Source: Leidyana gryllorum EB-2025a
Lineage: Eukaryota > Apicomplexa
Reading direction: 5' to 3'
Assembly: GCA_048772705.1 (NCBI GenBank)
Contig: JBLWGC010000115.1
Coordinates: 1 to 64,000, forward strand
DNA length: 64,000 nt
Made by a program: the position numbers and the translations under genes. Positions within the stretch are counted from its first letter, which is position 1; every line of letters starts with the position of its first letter. Below, in pieces: positions 44,182-54,998 of this stretch. The notes below the pieces were generated by a model that was not told the DNA's origin, did no database searches, and saw only the letters and a list, made by a program, of their open reading frames with translations.

Positions 44182-47100
44182 TCAAAAACCATTAGCCTGC
44201 TTCTCCAACTCGAGCAACCTAACCTTGGTTTTCCTGCGTGAAGGCGTTGGCGGACTGACTAATCTGGGCTGATTAGAATCGTCGTTTATCCAGTCCATCT
44301 CTGGCCACGACGGGGCTTGAAACAGACTTTGCATATAACTGAGCTTCGTATCGAAACTTCTATGAGTCCACGACATCGGCGACTTGACAATGCGGGGCGA
44401 AGTCGGTTCCGACTCCCCTCTTGCCACCAGAGGAAGAGTTAATTTACAGTCTGCCCGTGTCGCTTTCCCGGACCGAAGGGCTCGAGGTGTCCCGTCCGAC
44501 AGCACTGGACGATGAGTTCGGAGAGTTTCAGGAGGCCGCGGATCCTGAATGTCAACGATTGGGGCTGCCTCGTGATCCGCATTTGACTTCGCTTTACTCT
44601 TCTCCTTCTTCTCCTTGTCCTTCTTCCTCTTCTTCTGCTTTTTCTTGTCCTTCTTAACCTCTTTCTCCCTCTCCCTCTCCCTCTCCTCCTTCTTCACCTT
44701 TCTCTCCGTGTCCTCGACTTTCTTTACATTCTCACAGGCGTCGTTGCTCTCATCAGTGGGGGGCCGATTACTTTCGTCTGGAGGAGTGGTCTCAGCAACT
44801 CGCGACTCTTCCCGCGAAATCGGAATCGTCAACGCCTCGCCGCCGCCCTCCTCCATCGATGGTTCCGGCAGGGGTCCCATTCTTGACGTTTCACCATCCA
44901 CAACACTGTCTCCTCCGACTTCCACAACAACTTCTTCCTCCCGACACAGCAATTGCGAAGCAAACGTTCCCACTCTTCTCCGTTTCGGAGGACTCTTGAT
45001 CACAACCTCAGGGGGTTCCTCGGGAGCCTCCGCTTCTTCGCTCGCCGCCGGGATATACACTGGGGAGACTGTCCTTTTGCTCCTCCTGCGGGGCTGTTCG
45101 CGGCCACTGACATTGGGGGCGGCGGCAACATCGGCCGGCGACGCTATTTGGTTCGTCTGAACCGAATTTACGAGCTTAGCTAGAAAACTTGCGATCAGTT
45201 CATTGGTCTGGATCAACCGCTCCAGTAACTCGTCATTGGACTTGACTATAATCGTCCTTTCAGACTTTGGCGGATGGGCCTGTGCGTCTTCTGCCGCGGG
45301 AGGCGGTCCTGAACGACGGGCTCGCAATACCCCCTGGCTTCGCCGAGAGACATGAGCTTCCTGGGCGGAGACGTCCTCTGCTCCGTCCTCACTGCGGCCG
45401 CTTTTTATACGTGGTGTGGCGATCGGACTCGTGTCCATTCGGTCGGTCTCATCGTGTCCCTCAACGTTCTCTTGTTCCACTCCCTGCCGCTCAGCCTCTC
45501 CGCCTCCAACCATCAATGTTGGGACATCACCCACTTGCATATCCTCATCCTCGGCTGGGAAGGTGGTGGTTTCATCCACATGAGGACTTAGGGTAAGCGG
45601 CTGAAACAGTGTCTCGCAAGGCAAAATGGAGGTTTTTGGTGAGTCAGGCGCTTCTCTGGGGTACCGCGGGGAGCCTTCCTCTTCTTCCTCCCCGCCAGCC
45701 TCGATCTCTCTTTCTACTTGACTCAAGGTGTCCCCCGGCACCAGACACACTTCCACAACAGCAGGCGAAGGGCTCAAAACTTGAGTCCCCGGAAGGTCGA
45801 TGTCCTCCTCCATCCTCGCATCATCGACACTGTCTTCCTTCCCGTCATCAGCCGACGAGGTCGACCGACTGAGACTGGAAACCGCATCCGGGTCCGGTGA
45901 AGCCGCCGGCTGATGGTCCGGGATCGTCTCAAGGGTCACGAGAGTGTCCTGAGTTTCGCGGACGTTGTCCTCTGGGGGTGATTCGGCCGACTCGGCAGGG
46001 TTCTCGACTGCAGCGGGAGCCGGCTCGACCGCCGGCTCGTACCCCACATCAGCACCTGCTCGATTGGACACCCGCTCGATTGCTGACGCTTGATCGTCAC
46101 TCTGTCGCCTCACTGCAGGGATGGGAAGAGTCAACTTTGTTACGGGTGCAGCTTCAGGAAGGGGTAATTGTTGCGTGGCAGAGTCGGGTGTCGAATCGAC
46201 GTCCAATAGTTGAGTCTCTTCTTCTTCCAAACCCGGATCTTGGGTGGCTGGGGCAGGATCGGGGCGCTGAGGGAGGGGCTGTGTCTCCACTTCCTCCAAA
46301 GACGAGTTGATTTTATTCATTATACGGTTGATGATGTCAGCAGACGCCATAACCCGCAGTGAATCGGCAGCATTGTCCACTTCTTGGAGCAGCTCGGCGA
46401 CATTCCAATCGATCCAGTCTTCCGGTTTGTGCACATAGCCTTGGAGACGGTGCAATTCAGACTTGTCGAAGGGACGGGCTGGCCAAGTTCTGGTGCTCTT
46501 CTTGGTGCCTCGTAGCTTCAAGGCTTGGACAAAGTTTTTGAGAACGCCAGAAGCCCCAAAGTTGAAATCACCAAACCTGTGTGCGGCAAGCCGGCATATG
46601 ACGGGAGCGGATCCCATGACCAAATGGTGATTATACATCTTGTCGGCCATAGCCAGCTCACAGATGATTCGTAACAAACTTTCGAGATCTGCTTCGTCTT
46701 GGAGGACCGACCAGCGCACAATCATTATTTCGAGGCAGCCTTGGAAGATGGCGACGCTTTGCGGCAAACTTTGTTCGAGAGGGTAAGTCATACCCGGTTG
46801 ACTCCGCGGAGTCGCCAGTCGAAGTTTCTCAATGGCTTTTGTGGCTTGTCGCACTGGATCGAGCAGACGCATCAGCGCCTCCTCGATGGCCGTTGACCCC
46901 AGCCGTCCCGCACGGCAGCAGAAGGATATGATATAGGAGTAGACGCGCAACTTCTTGTCCTGATTGGTCTCGTACTCGGCACTCTCAAAGAGACATTTGA
47001 TCATCTTGAGATGGAACCTCACGAAATCCGTATTGACCAAACCGAACATCAGTAGGGGGAGGATTCTTGACTCTTGGGTCATCAGACAGCAGCGCTGAAA

Positions 47101-49001
47101 CAGAGCCAAGTAGCGTTCGAAGAAGACATCAGACATTTCCACGACTTTACTTTCCTCGGAATCTCCTTTGGCACCTTTGAAAGGTCTTCGACCCCGGGTG
47201 CGGCCTGACCGAGCGGAGGAACCCATCGAGCCCACTGACCCGGAGGCCATGGAAGAAGCTTCGCTCATCAGACCCAAGTTGCCCTGGCTCCAGATTCCAG
47301 AGGGAGGACGGGTGCCAGAGCGGTCAGAGCCGCGATCAGAAGATAGACCACTTGATGCATCATCAAGGGCTCCTCGCCGTCTCTTGCCGCTGCTGGCTAT
47401 GCTAAAGTCTGAAGAAGACAGGCCGTCCTTCTCCACAGTGTTCTCTCCGAGAGCAGTGACCGCCAACTGGGAGCACTCCTTTTGGAGAGTGCTGAGTCGC
47501 AGACGCATATCTTTGAGAGACTCCATCTCCTCCAACATGTACATCATGGTGGTGGTGAAGGCTTCGTCGAGTTTGAGTAATATGGGACTGACCTCCAATT
47601 CGGTTCTCAGTTGCAGAAAGAGTTCTCGCAGTCTATTCCCACTGGTCATCTCTCGCGCGGCCTCTTTTTCCGCTCGCGAGTATTTGCCGCTCTGATCGAT
47701 GAGTACCGTGGCGAGCTTCTTGACCTCGTCTCGTTTCCAGATGTGCCATTCCTCTTCGTTGACTTCGGGTCCCGTACTCTCTTCTCTCTCCTGTTCCAAC
47801 TTGTTGAGTTTGGTCCAAATGATCTCCTTGATGCTCCAGTGTAGCGTGGAGTGGCCGAGCGAGTTGCGATCGATTGCCGTTCGTCGTCCATTGGCACTTT
47901 GGTCGACGAATTTGGGAAGAGTGCGTCTGAGAAGTTCCAAGAGGCCCTTAAGATAACTCTGGATACTCTCGTTATCGCGGATGGCGTCTTTGAAGACCCC
48001 GTTCTGCTTGTTGAATTCCGTCGGAGGGAACTTGGCGTCTGCAACTTTGCGGTATATATCCTCCAGGACGGCTTTATAGTGCGAGTAGAGATGGAATAAT
48101 TGGTCCACAATCGCATGTCTGATGGGATCCTGGGTGGGATCGGGTATGCGGGGCAGACATTTCCCAAAGGAGGTCATGTCTTTGGTACCATCCGCTTTGA
48201 TTACGACAAGAGCCATGGCTTGGCTTCGTGGATTTTGCTCGACAGTGAAGCCCTCCAAATCGGCGAGTTTAGTTTCTGCGCTGGGATGGAATTCCAATAC
48301 AGCTCTGATGAGCTTATAGGCGTCAGTGTCTGCAGAGATGCGATCCCCGATCTTTGTACCTCGAACGATTTGGATGAGGCGGCTCTTGAGAGCCTGTTTA
48401 TTGCGGAAGGTCTGTCCGCCGATCTCAACCTTTCGAGACCTGGACTCCCCGCAGTCTGGATACTCACTTTCATCGTGGAAGTAGCGTAATTGATGAAATA
48501 ATGCATTGGTTATTTCATGTCCAAACTGACGTCGGGCCGATGAGAAAAGTCGGTCCACTTCGTTTCTCCACGCTTTGAGTTCCCCAGTAGTTGCCAAACG
48601 ATAGTTGAAGTCCGTCACCAACGTCTCGACACGTTGCCCTTCAGTGGTTTGATCCAGTGTACCCTCAGTTATCTCATCTCGAAGTTGTCTGACGAAAATT
48701 GTTCATTACGAGAATGGCCACGATTGGCATGAACATCGGACGGACATATCCACATGTAGGTGGGCGCCAGGCACCTTCTATGCGCTCGGACCCGCTCCCA
48801 AAATGAATTGAAACGGACACAATGACGACGGCTTAGAGTCTCCGAGATACATAGCTTCATAAGGAATTTGAACTTACTGTGCGGCAAGGAGACATGCTCG
48901 ATTGTTCTCACGGTTTGAGGTGTCCGTGATAGTAGTGGCAGCCGTAAGGGGGTCAGGGGGGTGCCTTCCCCGGTTCGCAGCCATTTTTTTTTGCCGTGCA
49001 T
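44182..49001 (-). CDS. Large KEKE-rich, probably nuclear protein
   Basis: The main exon (48677-44182) has no in-frame ATG at its start, only TTG 48621. A first exon 49001-48878 (MHGKKKWLRTGEG) with donor GTAAGT joins it through a phase-compatible acceptor at 48678-48679, giving 1539 residues; the resulting 200 bp intron is unusually long, so this join is tentative. The N-terminal 750 residues are helical and mixed. Then come long Glu/Pro/Asp/Ser-rich segments, a nuclear-type basic patch (SPPKRRRVG), a Lys/Glu run (EREREKEVKKDKKKQKKRKK) and a conserved-looking end, MSWTHRSFDTKLSYMQSLF. Function unrecognised. The ATG is 4 bp after the stop of the SET gene. Confidence 0.68.
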
Positions 49002-49005
49002 TCAG

Positions 49006-51297
49006 CTAAGAGTCGGCGGCAACGGTCGGGGCGGTGCTAATAGTGGCTGTATCAGCTTGTTTGCTGCTGCCAACTGTTGTAATCGGCTGGTCAGCTGCAA
49101 GCCCGAGCAGCCGCAAAGTTGGTTCTTGCAGACCCGTGTATCGCAATTGCTGAAGTCTGGCTAGATGTCGAGCTCGGTCCCTCTCCTCTGAATCATCAGT
49201 CCACTGAGCGATTGTCAGATAGATCTCCACCACCCGGCTCGCGTAGGGGCCAAGAGGCGTCAAACCTTCCGAGTCTAGTCCGATGATTTTCAGAAGCTGT
49301 CGTGAGGTGGAGCAGATTGTCGCTCCGTCTGAAGTGAATTGCGCGAGGGCTCGCCTCAACAAAAGAGGTTGGAGAAGTCCCAAATGCGACGTCACTGGCC
49401 GCTGGCAGCGCTCATAACTGAGGCGAAGCACCTCGATCAGTTGATCCAGTTCCACGACAGCTTTCCTCAGCATAGCCATAGCAGTCGCCTCGTCGCCAGA
49501 GGAGGCCGCTGCCAACTCGGCCTCGATCTCCTGTGCTCGCGTTAACTGTTCGGCCTGGAGGAGGAGCTCCGCGCGTGGTGCACATCGCTCCAGTTGACAT
49601 AAAGAGCAGGGGCAAGCTGCGGCTAGAAGTCGAGCTTGGAGGGACTCACGTTGCTCGTAACTGTACCAAGGGGGTACATAGGATTCTGTGATCTCAGTAC
49701 CTGCTGGTAAGTCGCACACGGCCCGCACGACCACCAGGTCACCAAAATATATTCTGAAAGTATTAGCTACACAGCAAGGATTGATGAGCGCAGCCCGATG
49801 GAAGAGGCAATAGGGTGTCCCTGGCCACCAGCTGTTCACCCTTTCTAGTAGTGGCGGTGGGGCAGGAGGAAGTCGCCGAAGTCGAGATGCGGGGCGAGTG
49901 TTGGCATCGAGAGCGGAGCGTATGTGACACGAGTCTACAGCCACGTACGGGCGTAACTTGGATCTGGTCTTCGTCAAAACACGCAGCTGACTAACCGCAA
50001 CTCCCACTGTCACAGGGTTGTGGTGCACCAGACCTATTAGTTCCTTCGTCAGCGAGTTAAAGGCCATTTCCTTGCAAGATCGCAGTGCATTTTCTCCCTC
50101 AGAAGTATATGGAGGCACGTCGGCGATGAGTTTGCTGACCAAAGCTTTCTCAATGAGTAAGATCTGGCCGGCCGACACGTCTTCAGTCAGGAAGACTCCC
50201 ACGCGCCCGAACCGAGGGGAAAATTTGATCTCCAGCGGTCCGACCATGTCGGCGAAGTCGATGGGTTGGAAGACTCCGTCAGGGCGCCAGCTGAGTGCCA
50301 AGTCGTCGATGGTGACTTGGCCCCTCGCCTCGCGCTTTCGAGCTTCCACGTGAGATAAGAAGTCCAATGCAGACGGAGATCCCGGCTTTCTGAGCAATAA
50401 AGCTCTCAAATTCACTTCAGCTTCTTCCCACATCCGCAAGGCGTAGAACGAACGTGCTCTTGCAAAAAGAGCGCCTTCATTGCCCGGATCATCTTCCAAG
50501 CAGAGTTCGGTATCCAACAGAGCAATTTCCCAGCGATGCATCCGAAACGCTGCTGCCGCGCGATTGAGACGACTGCGTAACATATTCTCGCGGTCCTTCT
50601 CAGCAGTTGCTGTTATAAGTCCACCAGTGTACAATATATATGCTTGATAGTGGCCTCCATTGTCGAAAAATGCGTTTCCCCCCTCCCGCCATTGCGTCGG
50701 AGTCAGCAGGGAATAGTCTGGAATCGGCCATTGATTCAGCCACTTCACTCCAGTGACCCGCGGGTCGTAGCAGTCGAAGAAAAGAAGGTCCGTCGGATGC
50801 TCAACTCGTATCGATTCGAAACCAAAGTCTCCCGAGTGTGGTTCTTTGATAACGAGCGGCGCCCCGACAGCCACAACCACAGATGGCGGTGCAGGTCCAC
50901 CGTAGTTATAAATACTTATAATTTCCACATTGCCGTCAGGGTCCTCCACGACAGTAGTGATACCCAGCTGATCTGGGGTCAGTGAGGCTTGTGCAATTGT
51001 ACGTGCGAGTAGGTATACACCTCGATGAACTCCTCCACGGCGAAGGCCCTTCAATGTCTTCCTCTCCAGAGCTCCCAGCGGTAATTCGCATGGTGTATTG
51101 TATTGGTCATTCTGGTATGGATGGATAAGACGAACCAATGGTCGACTGAGAAAGCCTTGTAGATGGCTGGCGTAGAAATCCAAAACCTCCTTTCTTGTCC
51201 GACTCTGGCCGGGGGGCACTAGGATGCGCCCAGGTCGAAGGGGTGTAATGGCGCACCGCTCCGGTTCTACTACATCCAATGAAACCTCGGCCCCCAT
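49006..51297 (-). CDS. TPR-SET domain protein (SMYD-like methyltransferase)
   Basis: This 763-residue protein starts at ATG 51297. Residues about 215-330 contain TPR-type helices (NRAAAAFRMHRWEIALLDTE, ALFARARSFYALRMWEEAEV). The SET region follows: FGRVGVFLTEDVSAGQILLI opens it, INPCCVANTF occupies the place of the usual NHSCxPN, then VVRAVCDLPAGTEITESYVP and post-SET cysteines CPCSLC. Such proteins methylate lysines or act as scaffolds. Because NHS is replaced by NPC, catalysis cannot be assumed. A long N-terminal region (about 200 residues) has no recognised domain. Single exon. Confidence 0.75.
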   Translation of the reverse strand: MGAEVSLDVVEPERCAITPLRPGRILVPPGQSRTRKEVLDFYASHLQGFLSRPLVRLIHPYQNDQYNTPCELPLGALERKTLKGLRRGGVHRGVYLLARTIAQASLTPDQLGITTVVEDPDGNVEIISIYNYGGPAPPSVVVAVGAPLVIKEPHSGDFGFESIRVEHPTDLLFFDCYDPRVTGVKWLNQWPIPDYSLLTPTQWREGGNAFFDNGGHYQAYILYTGGLITATAEKDRENMLRSRLNRAAAAFRMHRWEIALLDTELCLEDDPGNEGALFARARSFYALRMWEEAEVNLRALLLRKPGSPSALDFLSHVEARKREARGQVTIDDLALSWRPDGVFQPIDFADMVGPLEIKFSPRFGRVGVFLTEDVSAGQILLIEKALVSKLIADVPPYTSEGENALRSCKEMAFNSLTKELIGLVHHNPVTVGVAVSQLRVLTKTRSKLRPYVAVDSCHIRSALDANTRPASRLRRLPPAPPPLLERVNSWWPGTPYCLFHRAALINPCCVANTFRIYFGDLVVVRAVCDLPAGTEITESYVPPWYSYEQRESLQARLLAAACPCSLCQLERCAPRAELLLQAEQLTRAQEIEAELAAASSGDEATAMAMLRKAVVELDQLIEVLRLSYERCQRPVTSHLGLLQPLLLRRALAQFTSDGATICSTSRQLLKIIGLDSEGLTPLGPYASRVVEIYLTIAQWTDDSEERDRARHLARLQQLRYTGLQEPTLRLLGLAADQPITTVGSSKQADTATISTAPTVAADS

Positions 51298-51308
51298 TCC
51301 TCCTTTTT

Positions 51309-53371
51309 TTACCCCACCAAATCGCTACCCAACATGAATACTGCATCACCACTCTGAGCAGAACACTCCACCCCGTCTGTACCAACGAACATGCGCTCTG
51401 CAAACTCTTCCCCAAAGCTCTTTGCACCTAAGCGCTGGCGGCGCTCCCATTCTATTGCCCCCATGTCCTCCGCTGTCAGCAGCTGACGCACATTGCACCT
51501 GCAACAACAGTCAAAATACTAACCAGTCAAAAATACACCTCTGACGGTTCAGCCCGCCGCCGTGGCCTCTTCTCTCTTATCAGTCACACACTTACATTCC
51601 AATGCAGCTTATGCTCGTCAGCAGCAAACAGCGTTCGATCAGCAGCCGAACGCGCAGGGATATCTCGGGGGGAATCACACTGTTCGCCAGTCCCTCGTGT
51701 GGGGAGGACGCAAACAGACACCGTAACTCCTTGAGACCCGGGCAGGCTCGGGGAATGCACTCCGGCGACGCCATTCTCAGACAGGGAATTTGTAGCAGCT
51801 CGAGGTTGGGGAACACCCAGAAACGTCCGTCGCCTCGCGCCCGCCTCGCTTCCGGCGACTCAGCAGAAAAAGACGCCGTACTGGACGCTGCGGGCAGAGA
51901 CTCAAACAGTCGCAGCAAAAGTAGCGATGCAGCTGCTTGTGCGTCCCCGTCTCTCAGGGGAACCGAGATGCTCAGAGCCGTCAAGCTCGGACATAGAGAT
52001 ACGGTCCGTTCCGGACCCTCCTGTGTTTCAAATAGCCACCTGCACCCAGAGAGAGATGGTAGCGGGGGCGGACCTGTCGGTCGAACTCACCTGATGTCAA
52101 GGGCAAAGGAGTCCACTTCGTCGAATCCTAACGACAACTTTTGGAGATTCGGGAAAGGAGTGGTAGGCTCGCCTACACTGCAACACAATGATTGCTGCCT
52201 CGCGGGGGAGAGAGTCTTGGACGCCCTACCGACAATTGAGAGTATTGATCCCATGGAGGGTCAACTTGGTGAGGGGGAAGTGGGACATATATATTGGGGA
52301 ATCCACGTTCTTCAGTTTGTGGAGATCCACGGGGGGTTGAAAAGCCAGTACTCGCGAGCTGACGTTGGGAGAGGATAGAGAAAGGGATAACGTGGTAAGT
52401 AAGGGAAACCAGGAGAAAAGGAGGGACCAGTCCAGCCTGTGAAGCCACGGACCGTTCCGTTCAGCGTGTTTCTGACAACCTGTACATTTTCCACAAGCCA
52501 TTGACGAAATCCAGAATCCTTGTCGCCTCAAGGTGATACTGGAACTCCGACTCGTGAGTTGAGCTGTGTCGCTTTCCAGCGCAGAATCGTTGCCTGCCCC
52601 CAAATCAGAGGTGTCCAAAACTATTGGACCATTGTTGTGAGCGGTGGCAGGAGCCTCGTCCGGAAGCTCCGCCTGATGGGTGAGTTCCGGCATTGAGCGG
52701 GGACACCGACGCCTTTTGGAGGTCAGTGTGCGGGGTCCGTTGACGCAAGCGGACTCGCCGCCCAATTCTAGTGATGTACTGATACAGTTGTTTAGATACG
52801 CAGCGTCGTATTGGCACTCCGTGACCAAGTCGAATGGGTTTGTGTTGTGCCCTCCATTGAGCACCGACCGTTCTAACAGTTCGGTGGCTTCGATACTGGT
52901 GATAGGAGGGGTGTCGAATATGATTTCAGTGATACCAGATTTGAAGTGAGGAAGTGCTTCACCTTTGGCACCAGTGTCGTTGCATCTACAGTCTCTCAGG
53001 GCCGATAAAATGGCCAAGAGATGTTGGCGATGATACTCGAAGGGTAATAAACCAATACGTAATTTCCTAACACTGTGACGTACACAGTGCCCATCTGTCT
53101 CGTAATCCACGTCCCGCGGGAGATCCCGTCCTTCTCCAAACAGATTGTGAATCCAATCGTGGGCTTGTTTTGGGGTCCTTGTAGCACATAGTCGCAATAA
53201 TGAAGTTGCACCAATTTCCAGTTCCTGGAGGTGTGATGCCAGGTATCGTTGAACACGAGTCCTCAGAGTCTTATTGACCAAAGAAACTCGACCAACTAGT
53301 GTGTGGAACTCAAAGAATTGGAATATTGAGTCCACCACGAGCGGATGAGCCCATCCACTTCCCCCCTCCAT
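51309..53371 (-). CDS. F-box/leucine-rich repeat-like protein
   Basis: Four exons, 53371-52230, 52177-52091, 52039-51596 and 51498-51309, all joined in phase 2 (introns 52, 51 and 97 bp), give 620 residues. The N-terminus DSIFQFFEFHTLVGRVSLVN plus KTLRTRVQRYL resembles an F-box. LRR-like strands include FPNLQKLSLGFDEVDSFALD, LCPSLTALSISVPLR and FPNLELLQIPCLRMA, two of them on small exons. A Cys spot (CGKCTGCQKH) is present. Likely an SCF substrate adaptor by analogy, unproven. The start codon is only 17 bp from the divergent MED7 ATG. Confidence 0.7.
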
Positions 53372-53388
53372 ATTTCAGGAAAAGAATT

Positions 53389-54180
53389 ATGGCCCAGCTA
53401 GGTACCGAGACTCAACTTGTAGAAGGTTTCCCCCCACCACCAGCTTGGTTTGGTGAGACAAGCAAAGTATTGCCTAGTGACTATGCGGACAACCCTCCCA
53501 CGGACCAAGTTTATGCCGAACTTTCACTAGAAGACATACACAAAGCATGCCCGCCGCCTCCCCGTCCCACCGGAGACGTCTGGGTATTCGGTGCACCATT
53601 ATCACTGGTGAGGATCAATGACCTTTCCCCAACAATTGACGCTGCTCCACAGGCGGAAGTGGCGGAAACACAAATACTGGATTCGGACACCAAACTATAC
53701 CGAGACACGCCTGGTCCGGATGGGAAGGTTCCAGGTACTCAGAAACACATTACAATTGTGTGACATCACTCCCTGCAGAGTTGCGCGATGAGTTCGGAAG
53801 ACTGCTGGAAGATCTGCTCGATACGACAGGCGAACTGATGGGGCAGTGTTCGCAGTTCGGATACCCTGGTATTGGCAATATCGGGGGAAAGGCCAAGCAA
53901 GTCATGAAGGTAAAAGTTGCTCCAATATCCTCCTTAACATGAATCAACGGCAATGTTGCAGATATACCGCAATCTTCATCACATTCTGGGTATACTGAGA
54001 GACTACCAATTCTACCAAGTGCTAGCAGATCGGTTGGAAACACAGTTTCTGCACCGACTCGATCTTATAAATGACGTTCGTCAGATTGTCTTCAACCTGC
54101 CTCCTCTGACTTTGGAAGACGTTCTGAAAGACGCACAGGCTTCTGCTCCAAACCCTCAAGATGACTCGGCAATGACTTAG
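53389..54180 (+). CDS. MED7: Mediator complex subunit 7
   Basis: Med7 is a middle-module subunit of Mediator, the bridge between activators and RNA polymerase II. Exons 53389-53734, 53779-53909 and 53962-54180 (introns 44 and 52 bp) give 231 residues, as in human (233). Family features: the N-terminal GFPPPPAWFGE and CPPPPRPTGDVWVFG, and the helical IYRNLHHILGILRDYQFYQV, equivalent to the HHLINEYRPHQARE region, then DRLETQFLHRLDLINDVRQI. The longer frame starts at a GTG. TTTCAG just upstream of the ATG might be the acceptor of a 5' leader intron. Confidence 0.85.
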
Positions 54181-54241
54181 AGGAGGATGGGCAGGTGTCT
54201 GTCTGAGTTAACACGTGTCTCTACATGGCTACGACCCTTCA

Positions 54242-54493
54242 TCACTTGTGCGCTTTCTTCTCACCGTTACCGGGCCTGGAAGGGGCTTCGTAGCGGGCCA
54301 GCGCCTCTTCGCGAGTGGACAAGAAGAAAATTTCCCCATGTTTGAGGTACACGTCCCGAGGGCGTGGGCGGGCGGCGTTGAGAGGACGTATGTTATCAGC
54401 GTGTTGGAGCTCATAGATGGCTACTTCCCTAACTTTGCGAACCTCTCCAACCTTCAGCTGGCCGGAGGAGGATATCTCTGTGACCTTCTGCAT
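54242..54493 (-). CDS. Small unidentified protein
   Basis: This 83-residue frame starts at ATG 54493 (MQKVTEISSSGQLKVGEVRK) and is hydrophilic with regular charge, including RPRDVYLKHGEIFFLSTREE. It fits exactly between MED7 and ERH on the opposite strand, which leaves 61 bp to the MED7 stop and 26 bp to the ERH ATG. The overlapping + strand frame looks less protein-like. I recognise no family, and the gene may have further short exons. Confidence 0.5.
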   Translation of the reverse strand: MQKVTEISSSGQLKVGEVRKVREVAIYELQHADNIRPLNAARPRPRDVYLKHGEIFFLSTREEALARYEAPSRPGNGEKKAHK

Positions 54494-54519
54494 GGGTGTA
54501 ATTTTTTAGGCTTAAACAC

Positions 54520-54932
54520 ATGAAGCACACCGTGGTGCTAATCCAATTTACTCCCGAGATAAACTCGCGAACGTGGCTAGAGTACGATGATGTGCCGCTG
54601 GCGCTGGACGGTGAGGTTTTTGAAGGGCCTGAGGAACGGTTTTGTTGTCGTTGTGCAGGTATTTGTCATCTGTACGAGCAGTCACTCAAAACGAATCATC
54701 CTGAGCTGAACGATGTAACCTACACTGTACAGCATCTCTTCGACTACATGGATGGATTCCACGACCTCTGTGCTTTCGTGTAGGTTGATCTCAACAGACC
54801 GTTTGCGGATTTGGTGTCATTGTCAGGAGAGAAAGTCCCGCACCCACTGGGAAAGGTCAATATACCCCATACGACCGGAACTGGATACAACGGGGACTGT
54901 TTGATCACTTGAGGAGGCAGGCACAGGTCTAA
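54520..54932 (+). CDS. ERH: Enhancer of rudimentary homologue
   Basis: ERH is a small dimeric adaptor in nuclear RNA surveillance and elimination complexes. Exons 54520-54610, 54659-54779 and 54827-54932 (introns 48 and 47 bp) give 105 residues (human 104). The start MKHTVVLIQFTP corresponds to MSHTILLVQPT. Across the splices, LALDG/ICHLYEQSLKTNHP, YTVQHLFDYMDGFHDLCAF and the third exon GQYTPYDRNWIQRGL plus DHLRRQAQV align with the human protein through the end. Most of the C-terminal third is invisible without removing the second intron. Confidence 0.93.
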
Positions 54933-54998
54933 GCACCATACAAATGGCGTCGCACACTCAGCTTGAGCAGATATGCAAACTTGTCGACCTCTGGTGCG

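Noticed and set aside
47168-47695. + strand frames opposite the KEKE-rich gene
   Set aside because: The - strand frame runs over 1400 codons without a stop; these are antisense artefacts.
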